Positions 8,200 to 16,626 of a DNA stretch of 64,000 nt are shown here, piece after piece. The position numbers were made by a program, and so were the translations under genes. The notes beneath the pieces were generated by a model. It was given only the letters and a program-made list of their open reading frames with translations. It had not been told where the DNA came from and ran no database searches. The DNA is from Pseudorhodoferax soli (GTDB lineage Bacteria; Pseudomonadota; Gammaproteobacteria; Burkholderiales; Burkholderiaceae_C), in the NCBI RefSeq assembly GCF_003337555.1, contig NZ_QPJK01000001.1, forward strand, positions 558,001-622,000, given 5' to 3'. Each line of letters begins with the position of its first letter. The first letter of the stretch is position 1.

Positions 8200-8490
8200 G
8201 GGAAGACTTTCACGTAAGCGCCCGGAACCGTCCGAGCGACGTGGCTGGCAGTGTGGCCGGCCCGCGGCGATGCTAACGCAGTCGCAAGCTGCGACAAACC
8301 GGCCGCATGCGACACCTGTCGCCTAGGGAAAGCGGCAATTGAGCCACCGGATGCACCGCACCATCATGCGGACCCGATGCCACACCCCCGCCCCTCCGGG
8401 CGGTCCAGAGTGCGCCGCGCAGCGCCGAACGAAGACGCCACGGGATGGCACGCACCCACCGCATCGAACACCACACCAGGAGCCGCAGCG
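8200..8490. other. divergent intergenic region, alaC / AcoR-like regulator
   Basis: 291 bases with no gene. It holds an inverted repeat GTCGCAAGCTGCGAC (8281-8295) and a perfect palindrome of the AcoR-type motif (8309-8322), about 170-210 bases before the regulator start. Autoregulation by the AcoR-like protein would be expected if these are its sites. Confidence 0.5.
8309..8322. promoter_or_regulatory. palindrome GCGACACCTGTCGC, candidate site of the AcoR-like activator
   Basis: Perfect 6+2+6 palindrome. The same motif on the other strand (GCGACAGGTGTCGC) recurs upstream of the butanediol operon that this regulator is expected to control, at 10875-10888, with partial copies at 10535-10550 and 10831-10844. 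Its occurrence only at the regulator and its target promoter is the evidence; binding is inferred. Confidence 0.6.
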
Positions 8491-10518
8491 ATGCCCAGCG
8501 TCAGGTCAAGTCACATCGACAACGTGGTCCGGATCGGCTCGTCCGCAGCGTCCAGCGTGTCCGGCGCGGGGCCGCAGGCGATCTTCCACAAGTCCTGGAC
8601 GCGCTGCATGCAGCAGCATGGACTGGACCCGACGCGCCCCACGCCCACCCGCATCCTGCCCTCCAGCCTGGTGCGCGACCACCAGCAGCGCATGGACGGC
8701 TTCATGCGCGTCGCGCGTGCCGGCATGCAGGACCTGTACCGCCGCGTCGCCGACCTGGGCTACATGCTGCTGCTGACCGATGCCGATGGCGTGACCGTCG
8801 ACTACATCGGCAACCCGGCTTCCGAGCCGCAGCTCAAGGCGGCCGGCCTGTACATCGGTGCCGACTGGAACGAGGCCCATGCCGGCACCTGCGGCGTGGG
8901 CACCTGCCTGGTCGAGCAGGCCACGATCATCTGCCATCAGGCCGAGCATTTCGATGCCACGCACATCGGGCTGACCTGCACCGCGGCACCGCTGCGTGCG
9001 CCCAACGGGCAACTGCTGGGCGTGCTGGACGTGTCGGCCCTGCACTCGCCGGAAGCACGCGAGAGCCAGCACCTGGTCCAGCACCTGACGGCGATGTACG
9101 CGCAAATGATCGAGGACGCCAATTTCCTGCGCTGCTTCGCCCGGCACGCCGTGCTGCGGCTGGGCACCGTGCCCGGACTGGTCGAGGTGTCGGGTGACGT
9201 GATGTTCGCGCTCGACGACGATGGCGTCGTGTGCGGCGCCAACACCGGCGCCAGGCGGCGCTTCGGTGGGCACGCGGCCGATCTCGTGGGCCAGCCGCTC
9301 ACGCAGCTGCTGGACATTGGCATGGACGCGCTGCGCAGCATGGCGCGCAGCGGCGCGCCGGAGCCGGTGGCGCTCGGCGGGCCGCAGCGGCGCGAGCAGT
9401 TCCAGGGGGTCATGATCCCGCCCCGCGGCGGGGGCACGGCCGCACCCGGCCCCGTGGCCACAGACGCCGATGGCCGCGAGCCGCTGGCCCTGGCCCGCGA
9501 CCGGCGCCCTGCAGCCGGCGCACGGCACGATGCACTCGACCGGCTGCTCGGCGACGACGCGGTGATGCGCGGGCTGGTCGACCAATCGAAGCGGCTGGTC
9601 GACAGCCATGTGCACCTGCTGATCCGCGGCGAGACCGGCGCCGGCAAGGAGGTGCTGGCGCGCGCACTGCACGCCTACAGCGCGCGCGCCGCGCAGCCCT
9701 TCGTCGCCGTCAACTGCGCATCGATCCCGGAGAGCCTGATCGAAAGCGAACTGTTCGGCTACACGCCGGGCAGCTTCACCGGCGGCAAGAGCAAGGGCAT
9801 GAAGGGGCTGATCGCGCAGTCCGATGGGGGCACGCTGTTCCTGGACGAGATTGGCGACATGCCGCTGGCGCTGCAGACACGGCTTCTGCGCGTGCTCGCC
9901 GAATCCGAGGTCCTGCCGCTCGGCGCAGAGCGGCCCATCGCCGTGCGCCTGAACGTGATCGCGGCGACGCACCGCGACCTGCGCGAGGCCATCGCGGCGG
10001 GCAGCTTCCGCGAAGACCTCTACTACCGCCTGGCGGGGGCGACCCTCGCGCTGCCGCCGCTGCGCGCGCGGGCAGACCGGCAGTTCCTCATCGAGAAGCT
10101 CTTCGCCGAGGAGGCGCAGACCCTCGGCCTCGACACGGCCCTGCATGCCGATGCGCTGCACAGCCTGCTGGCGTACGACTGGCCCGGCAACATCCGCGAG
10201 CTGCGCAATGCGCTGCGCTTCGCGCTGGCGCAAGCGGGAGACCGGCCCGTGGGGGTCGCGGACCTGCCGTTGGAGGTGTCCAGCGCGCCAGGCCGGCGCG
10301 AGGCGGCAAGCACGGCGCCGGCACCAACAGCGCACGACGCGCGGCCGGCCGCCGAGGCCGATGAAGCGACGGAAGACATCGGCGCGGCGCGCCTGCTGCA
10401 CGCGCTGAAGGCGCACCGCTGGAACATCGCGTCGACGGCGCGCGCGCTGCAGCGCTGCCGCGCGACCATCTACCGGCAGATGAAGCGCTACGGCATCACG
10501 CAGCCGCACCTGCTGTAG
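8491..10518 (+). CDS. acoR: AcoR-type sigma-54-dependent activator (GAF - AAA+ - Fis)
   Basis: 675 residues. Start taken at MPSVRSS, preceded by AGGAG 8 bases earlier. Order: N-terminal GAF sensory domain (about 70-210), a PAS-like segment (about 225-300), the AAA+ sigma-54 interaction domain with Walker A GETGAGKE (380-387) and the loop that contacts sigma-54, here GSFTGG (427-432) instead of GAFTGA, Walker B GGTLFLDEIGDM, and a C-terminal Fis helix-turn-helix (WNIASTARALQRCRATIYRQMKR). AcoR proteins activate acetoin/butanediol catabolism in response to acetoin. The two dehydrogenase genes next door, preceded by a -24/-12 promoter, fit that role. Confidence 0.85.
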   Translation: MPSVRSSHIDNVVRIGSSAASSVSGAGPQAIFHKSWTRCMQQHGLDPTRPTPTRILPSSLVRDHQQRMDGFMRVARAGMQDLYRRVADLGYMLLLTDADGVTVDYIGNPASEPQLKAAGLYIGADWNEAHAGTCGVGTCLVEQATIICHQAEHFDATHIGLTCTAAPLRAPNGQLLGVLDVSALHSPEARESQHLVQHLTAMYAQMIEDANFLRCFARHAVLRLGTVPGLVEVSGDVMFALDDDGVVCGANTGARRRFGGHAADLVGQPLTQLLDIGMDALRSMARSGAPEPVALGGPQRREQFQGVMIPPRGGGTAAPGPVATDADGREPLALARDRRPAAGARHDALDRLLGDDAVMRGLVDQSKRLVDSHVHLLIRGETGAGKEVLARALHAYSARAAQPFVAVNCASIPESLIESELFGYTPGSFTGGKSKGMKGLIAQSDGGTLFLDEIGDMPLALQTRLLRVLAESEVLPLGAERPIAVRLNVIAATHRDLREAIAAGSFREDLYYRLAGATLALPPLRARADRQFLIEKLFAEEAQTLGLDTALHADALHSLLAYDWPGNIRELRNALRFALAQAGDRPVGVADLPLEVSSAPGRREAASTAPAPTAHDARPAAEADEATEDIGAARLLHALKAHRWNIASTARALQRCRATIYRQMKRYGITQPHLL

Positions 10519-10830
10519 CGCCTGCGCCCTCAGCGCGACGCAGGTGTCGCGCGCAGAGCCGCTGGAGCCGCAGCACTACGCACTGTTTGCCGACGCCGGT
10601 CCCGGGGGCCTGCGTGCTGGCGGGCATGGTGCTGCTCGCCCACGAACTCCTCGGCATCCGCGGTGTGCGGTGCGTTCGGATTGCACGAGACGCCGAGCGC
10701 GAACGCCAGCTGCATGGCATGCCTCTCGTCAACGTGGCGTCGCACATCTCTTCGCCAAACCACTACAGCAGCCTCCGTGCCTATCGCTGCGTCCCTTCCC
10801 ACCGGAACGGCCACCAGCGCCTTGCGCACG

Positions 10831-10844
10831 CGCCACCTGTCGCC
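10831..10844. promoter_or_regulatory. degenerate AcoR-type site
   Basis: Reads CGCCACCTGTCGCC: the right half (CACCTGTCGC) is identical to the palindrome upstream of the regulator, while the left half lacks GCGA. It lies about 100 bases before the -24 element, a normal place for a sigma-54 enhancer site. Confidence 0.45.
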
Positions 10845-10874
10845 TCCTTCGCGCAACGCCTGTTGCAAGCGGCC

Positions 10875-10888
10875 GCGACAGGTGTCGC
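10875..10888. promoter_or_regulatory. palindrome GCGACAGGTGTCGC, candidate enhancer site
   Basis: Perfect 6+2+6 palindrome, the reverse complement of the copy at 8309-8322. Centred about 60 bases before the -24 element of the sigma-54 promoter, consistent with an enhancer for the AcoR-like activator. Confidence 0.6.
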
Positions 10889-10939
10889 CCCAAACGCCGA
10901 ATCCGGCCCGCAAATCGCCGCAATCGGGCCCAAATCGGC

Positions 10940-10955
10940 TGGCACGGCGCGTGCA
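10940..10955 (+). promoter_or_regulatory. sigma-54 (-24/-12) promoter of the butanediol operon
   Basis: TGGCACGGCGCGTGCA matches the sigma-54 consensus TGGCAC-N5-TTGCA, with the invariant GG (10941-10942) and GC (10953-10954) spaced by exactly 10 bases. The expected start is near 10966, about 30 bases before the dehydrogenase ATG. A gene for a sigma-54 activator lies directly upstream. Confidence 0.85.
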
Positions 10956-10995
10956 AAGAGGGCTGGCCTTCCACACCAATAGACAGGAGACACCC

Positions 10996-11784
10996 ATGTC
11001 CAGCCGACTCGAACAGCAATCCATCATCGTCACCGGCGCGGGCCGCGGCATCGGCGCATCCATCGCCCGTGGCCTGGCCGCGCAAGGCGCCCGCCTGACC
11101 ATCGCCGACATCGACGCCCGCAGTGCCGAAGCCGTGGCCCGCGCCATCCGCGAGCAAGGCGGCGAGGCCATCGCCGTGCAGGTCGACGTGAGTCAGCGCG
11201 CCAGCGTCAAGGCCATGGTCGAGACCACGGTGGCGGCGTTCGGCCGGCTCGACGGCATGTTCAACAACGCCGGCATTGCGCAGACACGCGCCTTCCTCTC
11301 GATCACCGAAGACGACTGGCACCGCGTGATGGACATCAACGCCCTGGGCGTGCTGATCGGCATGCAGGAGGCGGCCAGGCAGATGATTGCGCAGGGCGGC
11401 GGCGGCAAGATCGTCAACACCGCATCGATCGCCGGCAAGCAAGGCTATGCGCCGCTGGCCCACTACTGCGCCAGCAAGTTCAGCGTGGTGGCCCTCACGC
11501 AGGCCGGCGCGCGCGCCTTGGGCGAACACCAGATCAAGGTCAACGCGATCTGCCCCGGCGTGGTCGCCACCGACATGTGGAAGCTGATCGACCAGGGCTT
11601 TCGCAGCGAAGGCATGACCACGCACGAGAACGAGGCCTTCGACAAGTTCTCGGCCGACATCCTGCTCGGCCGGCCGTCCAAGGCCGAAGACCTGGTCGGC
11701 GTCTCGTGCTTCCTCGCCTCAGCGGACTCGGACTACATGACCGGCCAGTCGCTGGTGGTCGACGGCGGCATGGTCCTGGTCTGA
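10996..11784 (+). CDS. acetoin(diacetyl) reductase / meso-2,3-butanediol dehydrogenase (SDR)
   Basis: 262 residues, short-chain dehydrogenase. NAD-binding TGAGRGIG (13-20), NNAG (90-93), catalytic Ser144, Tyr157 and Lys161 (YCASK). The start has a CAGGAGA site. Closest in style to BudC-type acetoin reductases (TGxxxGIGxxIA start, PGVVATDMWKLID..., ends DGGMVLV). It would interconvert diacetyl/acetoin and 2,3-butanediol with NAD(H). It is the first gene after the sigma-54 promoter and is followed by the zinc-type butanediol dehydrogenase, 74 bases on. Confidence 0.85.
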   Translation: MSSRLEQQSIIVTGAGRGIGASIARGLAAQGARLTIADIDARSAEAVARAIREQGGEAIAVQVDVSQRASVKAMVETTVAAFGRLDGMFNNAGIAQTRAFLSITEDDWHRVMDINALGVLIGMQEAARQMIAQGGGGKIVNTASIAGKQGYAPLAHYCASKFSVVALTQAGARALGEHQIKVNAICPGVVATDMWKLIDQGFRSEGMTTHENEAFDKFSADILLGRPSKAEDLVGVSCFLASADSDYMTGQSLVVDGGMVLV

Positions 11785-11858
11785 CACGTTCCCCCCTGCA
11801 ACGCCATGGCGAACGTCCGCCATGCGCTGAGCCATTTCCCACCCCACTGGAGACAACC

Positions 11859-12956
11859 ATGAACAGCACAACCATCGAACACCAACGCAGCATGCAAGCC
11901 GCCGTCTGGCACGGGCGCCACGACATCCGTGTCCAGGAGGTGCCGGTGCCGCAGGCACCGCCCGCCGGCTGGGTCAAGATCCGCGTGCACTGGTGCGGCA
12001 TCTGCGGATCGGACCTGCACGAGTACGTGGCCGGCCCGGTCTTCATTCCAGTCGACCATCCGCACCCGCTCACCGGCCTCAAGGGGCAATGCACGCTGGG
12101 CCACGAGTTCAGCGGCGAGATCGCCGAGATCGGCGAAGGCGTCAGCGGCTACACCGTCGGTGAACGCGTCACGGCCGACGCCTGCCAGCATTGCGGCAAG
12201 TGCTATTACTGCACGCACGGCCTGTACAACATCTGCGAGAACCTCGCCTTCACCGGCCTCATGAACAACGGCGCATTCGCCGAGTACGTGAACGTGCCGG
12301 CCGAGCTGCTCTACAAGCTGCCCGAGAACTTCCCGACCGAAGCCGGCGCGCTGATCGAGCCGCTGGCGGTCGGCCTGCATGCCGTCAAGAAGGCCGGCAA
12401 CATCGTCGGCAAGACGGTGGTGGTGGTGGGCGCCGGCACCATCGGCCTGTGCACCATCATGTGCGCCAAGGCCGCCGGGGCGGGCCGCATCATCGCGCTG
12501 GAGATGTCGTCGGCACGCAAGGCGAAGGCGCTGGAGGTCGGCGCCAGCATCGTCATCGACCCCAAGGAGTGCGATGCCATCGCCGAGGTCAAGGCACTGA
12601 CCGGTGGCTACGGCGCCGATGTCTCGTTCGAATGCATCGGCAACAAGAACACCGCCAAGCTGGCGATCGACGTGATCCGCAAGGCGGGGCGTTGCGTCAT
12701 GGTGGGCATCTTCGAAGAGCCGAGCCAATTCAACTTCTTCGAGCTGGTGGCGACCGAGAAGGAGGTCATCGGTTCGCTGGCCTACAACGGCGAATTCGCC
12801 GACGTGATCCGCTTCATCGCCGATGGCCGCATCGACGTGCAGCCCCTGATCACCGGCCGCATCACGCTGGCCGACATCGTCACGCGCGGCTTCGAGGAAC
12901 TGGTCAACAACAAGGACGGCAACGTCAAGATCATCGTCCAGCCGGTCGCTGGCTGA
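11859..12956 (+). CDS. 2,3-butanediol dehydrogenase (zinc-dependent MDR family)
   Basis: 365 residues. Medium-chain alcohol dehydrogenase: catalytic zinc ligands in WCGICGSDLHEY (C46) and GHEFSGEIAEIG (H82/E83), a four-Cys structural zinc motif CQHCGKCYYCTHGLYNIC, and a Rossmann motif VVVVGAGTIGL. The pattern GPVFIPVDHPHPLTGLKGQCTLGHE is typical of R,R-butanediol dehydrogenase. It oxidises butanediol to acetoin. Encoded in the same direction and probably in the same transcript as the SDR gene. Confidence 0.85.
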   Translation: MNSTTIEHQRSMQAAVWHGRHDIRVQEVPVPQAPPAGWVKIRVHWCGICGSDLHEYVAGPVFIPVDHPHPLTGLKGQCTLGHEFSGEIAEIGEGVSGYTVGERVTADACQHCGKCYYCTHGLYNICENLAFTGLMNNGAFAEYVNVPAELLYKLPENFPTEAGALIEPLAVGLHAVKKAGNIVGKTVVVVGAGTIGLCTIMCAKAAGAGRIIALEMSSARKAKALEVGASIVIDPKECDAIAEVKALTGGYGADVSFECIGNKNTAKLAIDVIRKAGRCVMVGIFEEPSQFNFFELVATEKEVIGSLAYNGEFADVIRFIADGRIDVQPLITGRITLADIVTRGFEELVNNKDGNVKIIVQPVAG

Positions 12957-13003
12957 TCCGGCAGCCCAGGCCCTTCCCTCTCGCTTCCCTCGTCCCCGCC
13001 TGT

Positions 13004-13028
13004 CCCGCGCCGCATTTGGCGGCGCGGG
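13004..13028 (+). terminator. strong hairpin after the butanediol operon
   Basis: Perfect 10-bp stem CCCGCGCCGC / GCGGCGCGGG with loop ATTTG, about 50 bases after the dehydrogenase stop. It has no T tract, so it may need Rho or act as an RNA 3' stabiliser. A second GGCCGGCC inverted repeat follows at once. Confidence 0.5.
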
Positions 13029-13085
13029 GCCGGCCTGCGCCTGGCCGGCCGCGCGGTCGGCCAGGTGCGCACCAGGATCCATGCC

Positions 13086-14270
13086 ATGCCGTCTTCGCCA
13101 TCCGCCACGTCCGCCGTCGATGCCGCCCCGGCATCCACACCACCCGCCACCGCGCCGCAGGGCATTGCACTGGCGCCGCTCGCGTTCTCCGCGGCAGTGT
13201 TCCTCGTCGTGCACGTCGTCAGCCTGCTCGTCTGGCGGCTGTTCGCAGACCCAGCGCAGGCGGTCTGGAACCACAACCCGCAGCCGTTCGGCATGTACCT
13301 GTTCTGGGGCATCCTCGTGCTGGTCTTCATCGGCTTCAACTTCGTCATGGCCGGGTTCGAGGCGATCCGCCAGCCCTGGCGTGGCCTATTCGCCACGGGC
13401 CTGACGCTGGCACTCGGCTTTGCCATTCCGGCCGCGCTGGTGCATGGCTATGGCGCGCTCGACCCCACGTTCAGCGCGGCTGGCGGCGCCGGTTTCGGCG
13501 CGGCAGGGCTCATCGTGCTGATCGGCTTCTACGGCTTCGGCGTGCTGGCCACCGGCATGGGTGGATGGCCCTGGACCGACCACGGCCTGGCGCCTGCCCA
13601 AAGCGGGTTGGCGCAGCTGGCTTGCGGAGGCTGCCTCACCACGCTGGGCTATCTGCTGCTCGTCTATCCCGGCGTGTCGGCCATGCCGTTGCCGCACGCG
13701 GTGCTGCTGCCCTTGCCGGTGACCATCGGCTGGTTCTACTCGGTCGTCGTGGCGTGGCTTGCCACCTTCCTCATCTTCGACAACTGGCCGTGGAACCTGT
13801 TGCGGCGCCGCAGCCATGTGGCGCTGGCAGCGCTGGTGGGCAACTTCGCGCTGGGCACGGCGATCTACTGGGCCCACCTGGCGCTGCTCGAAGGGCTGCT
13901 CATCCCGGCAGACGCCGTCGCCAAGCTCGCGGACAACCTCGCGCTGTGGCCCGCGCAACTGGGGGTGTGGATCGTGTTCTGGCTGATCTTCTGGAGCAAC
14001 GTTGCCGGCAACTGGCCGCAGCGCTTCGGCGCGGCGGCCAACCGGCTGCTGCGCGCCGCCTGCTGCTGGGGCCTGGGCGTGCTGTCGTTCGTGGTCTACA
14101 CGCGCTGGTTCGCACAAGCCGTGCTGCACGAGGCGGAGATCGTCCCCGGCTTCGGTGGCGATCCGCTGACCTGGGTCGACCTCCTGAACTTCGTCATGTT
14201 GATCTATGCCGTGTACTTCCAGTTCTATGGCCTGGCCAGGCGCAGCGAGGCAGCCACAGGCGCGGCATGA
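13086..14270 (+). CDS. polytopic membrane protein of unknown function, 394 aa
   Basis: Start at MPSSPSATS with AGGA 9 bases before; a GTG seven codons earlier is less likely. After a Pro/Ala/Thr-rich cytoplasmic tail of about 35 residues there are roughly ten hydrophobic segments (e.g. LAFSAAVFLVVHVVSLLVW, MYLFWGILVLVFIGFNFVMAG, IGWFYSVVVAWLATFLIF, LGVWIVFWLIFWSNVAG). Trp is frequent and often paired with Pro or Asn (GGWPWTDHG, NWPWNLL, GNWPQRF). I do not recognise a transporter family. Its position behind the butanediol genes is suggestive, but a strong hairpin separates them. Confidence 0.6.
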   Translation: MPSSPSATSAVDAAPASTPPATAPQGIALAPLAFSAAVFLVVHVVSLLVWRLFADPAQAVWNHNPQPFGMYLFWGILVLVFIGFNFVMAGFEAIRQPWRGLFATGLTLALGFAIPAALVHGYGALDPTFSAAGGAGFGAAGLIVLIGFYGFGVLATGMGGWPWTDHGLAPAQSGLAQLACGGCLTTLGYLLLVYPGVSAMPLPHAVLLPLPVTIGWFYSVVVAWLATFLIFDNWPWNLLRRRSHVALAALVGNFALGTAIYWAHLALLEGLLIPADAVAKLADNLALWPAQLGVWIVFWLIFWSNVAGNWPQRFGAAANRLLRAACCWGLGVLSFVVYTRWFAQAVLHEAEIVPGFGGDPLTWVDLLNFVMLIYAVYFQFYGLARRSEAATGAA

Positions 14271-14281
14271 AGGTGCGCGCA

Positions 14282-14302
14282 GCGTGGCTGGCGCAGCCAC
14301 GC
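14282..14302 (+). terminator. hairpin after the membrane protein gene
   Basis: 9-bp perfect stem GCGTGGCTG / CAGCCACGC with a 3-base loop, 11 bases after the stop. No T tract follows. Confidence 0.4.
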
Positions 14303-14338
14303 GAGGCCGTTGCGCGAGGCCGTTGCGCATGGTGTTGC
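14301..14338. repeat. 13-bp tandem repeat (2 exact copies plus a decayed third)
   Basis: GCGAGGCCGTTGC occurs twice head to tail (14301-14313, 14314-14326), followed by GCATGGTGTTGC. It sits between a hairpin and the promoter region of the nucleoid-protein gene and may vary in copy number between strains. Confidence 0.6.
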
Positions 14339-14447
14339 GCAAGGCAGCAGCCCCTCGTCGACGCTGGTTTCAAAGGGGCTGTCGCAACTTTCCTAAAATC
14401 GCGCGGCGCGACATTGCGCATTTCCGATTCCAAAGAAGTATCTCGAC

Positions 14448-14978
14448 ATGGCAACTGCTAAAAAAACCGCTCCCCTGAAGAAGACCGCCACCGCCAAAAC
14501 GGTGGCGCCCGCCAAGAAGGCGGCTCCTGCAAAGGCAGCCGCTCCTGCCAAGAAGGCAGCCGCTCCCGCGAAGACGGCCGCTCCCGCCAAGAAGCCCGTG
14601 GTGGCCAAGAAGGCCGCACCTGCCAAGGCTGCACCCGCCAAGGCCGCAGCATCCGGCCCCCTGAAGCCCATCAAGACCGCGTTCAACAAGACCAGCCTGC
14701 AAGCGCACCTGGCCGAACTGTCCGGCGCCGAGCCGAAGACGGTCAAGGCCGTGCTGACCGCGCTGGAAGCGACGATGGTCGCCTCGCTGAACAAGAAGGG
14801 CCTCGGCGAGTTCACGCTGCCCGGCCTGATCAAGGTCACCTCCGTCGCGATTCCCGCGAAGAAGAAGCGCCGCGGCATCGACCCCTTCACCAAGGTCGAG
14901 CGCGAGTTCGCCGCCAAGCCCGCCACCGTGCGCGTGAAGGTGCGCTCGCTGAAGAAGCTGAAGGACGCAGCGCTGTAA
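14448..14978 (+). CDS. histone H1-like / HU-family fusion DNA-binding protein
   Basis: 176 residues in two parts. Residues 1-70 are an H1-like tail built from AAPAKKAAAPAK-type repeats, almost entirely Ala, Lys and Pro. Residues 74-176 are an HU/IHF-like domain (FNKTSLQAHLAELSGAEPKTVKAVLTALEATMVASL, GLGEFTLPGLIKV, PATVRVKVRSLKKLKD) with a basic arm KKKRRGIDPFTK where HU has its beta-ribbon. It should bind and compact DNA non-specifically. This arrangement is known in betaproteobacteria. A TAAAAT -10-like box lies about 50 bases before the start. Confidence 0.85.
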   Translation: MATAKKTAPLKKTATAKTVAPAKKAAPAKAAAPAKKAAAPAKTAAPAKKPVVAKKAAPAKAAPAKAAASGPLKPIKTAFNKTSLQAHLAELSGAEPKTVKAVLTALEATMVASLNKKGLGEFTLPGLIKVTSVAIPAKKKRRGIDPFTKVEREFAAKPATVRVKVRSLKKLKDAAL

Positions 14979-14990
14979 AGCGCGTGTCCG

Positions 14991-15014
14991 GGTGCCGCCA
15001 GCCACGGCGGCACC
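14991..15014 (+). terminator. terminator-like hairpin after the HU-fusion gene
   Basis: 9-bp perfect stem GGTGCCGCC / GGCGGCACC, 12 bases after the stop, followed by TTGCTCT. A second stem, TGCAGCCGGG / CCCGGCTGCA (15023-15032 and 15043-15052), lies directly behind the urtE stop and would serve the opposite strand. Together they insulate the convergent genes. Confidence 0.55.
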
Positions 15015-15053
15015 TTGCTCTGTGCAGCCGGGCCGGCGCCGCCCCGGCTGCAC

Positions 15054-15752
15054 TCAAATCGCCACCAGCTGGCGAATCCCCTTCTCCTGCATCTCGCTGC
15101 CCGGCCCGCGCGCGATGAACACGCCGCGCTCCATCACCAGGTATTCGTCCGCCAGTTCCTCGGCGAAGTCGTAGTACTGCTCCACCAGCAGGATGGCCAT
15201 GTCGCCACGGTCGGCCAGCATGCGGATCACGCGGCCGATGTCCTTGATGATGCTGGGCTGGATGCCTTCGGTGGGCTCGTCCAGGATCAACAGCTTGGGC
15301 TTGGGCGCCAGCGCCCGCGCAATGGCCAGCTGCTGCTGCTGCCCGCCAGACAGGTCGCCGCCGCGCCGGTGGATCATCTGCTTGAGCACAGGGAACAGCT
15401 CGAACAGCTCGGCCGGGATCGGCGTGCTGCCGCTCTTGTAGGCCAGGCCCATGCGCAGGTTCTCCTCGACCGTGAGGCGCGCGAAGATCTCGCGGCCCTG
15501 GGGGACGTAACCCATGCCGGCCCGTGCGCGGTCGTAGGGCGTGCGGCCCTGGATCGGCTTGCCGTCGAACTCCATCGAACCGGTCTTGATCGGCACCAGG
15601 CCCATCAGCGATTTCAGCAGCGTGGTCTTGCCCACGCCGTTGCGGCCCAGCAGCACGGTGACCTTGCCCAGTTGCGCCTCGAAGCCGAGGTCGCGCAGGA
15701 TGTGCGAGCCACCGTAGTACTGGTTCACGCCTTTGACGCTCAGGATGCTCAT
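15054..15752 (-). CDS. urtE: urea ABC transporter ATPase UrtE
   Basis: 232 residues, branched-chain-amino-acid (LivF) type ATPase. Walker A GRNGVGKTT, signature LSGGQQQQLAIARAL, Walker B LLILDEPTEGIQP; the tail matches UrtE (ADEYLVMERGVFIARGPG). With UrtD it powers the UrtBC permease. Last gene of urtABCDE, 1 base after urtD. A 10-bp hairpin follows the stop. Confidence 0.93.
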   Translation of the reverse strand: MSILSVKGVNQYYGGSHILRDLGFEAQLGKVTVLLGRNGVGKTTLLKSLMGLVPIKTGSMEFDGKPIQGRTPYDRARAGMGYVPQGREIFARLTVEENLRMGLAYKSGSTPIPAELFELFPVLKQMIHRRGGDLSGGQQQQLAIARALAPKPKLLILDEPTEGIQPSIIKDIGRVIRMLADRGDMAILLVEQYYDFAEELADEYLVMERGVFIARGPGSEMQEKGIRQLVAI

Positions 15753-15753
15753 G

Positions 15754-16622
<869 letters not shown>

Positions 16623-16626
<4 letters not shown>

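Larger units (their letters stand above)
10519..10995 (+). other. regulatory region of the butanediol operon
   Basis: 477 bases without a supportable gene. It contains an imperfect GCGAC...GTCGC palindrome (10535-10550), a second copy with one weak half (10831-10844), a perfect copy (10875-10888) and a sigma-54 promoter (10940-10955). A minus-strand open frame across 10530-10740 has some protein-like stretches but no ribosome site or recognisable family. Confidence 0.6.

Noticed and set aside
10530-10747. Possible gene remnant on the minus strand in the butanediol promoter region
   Set aside because: Some protein-like stretches, but no ribosome site, no family and it overlaps the regulator sites.
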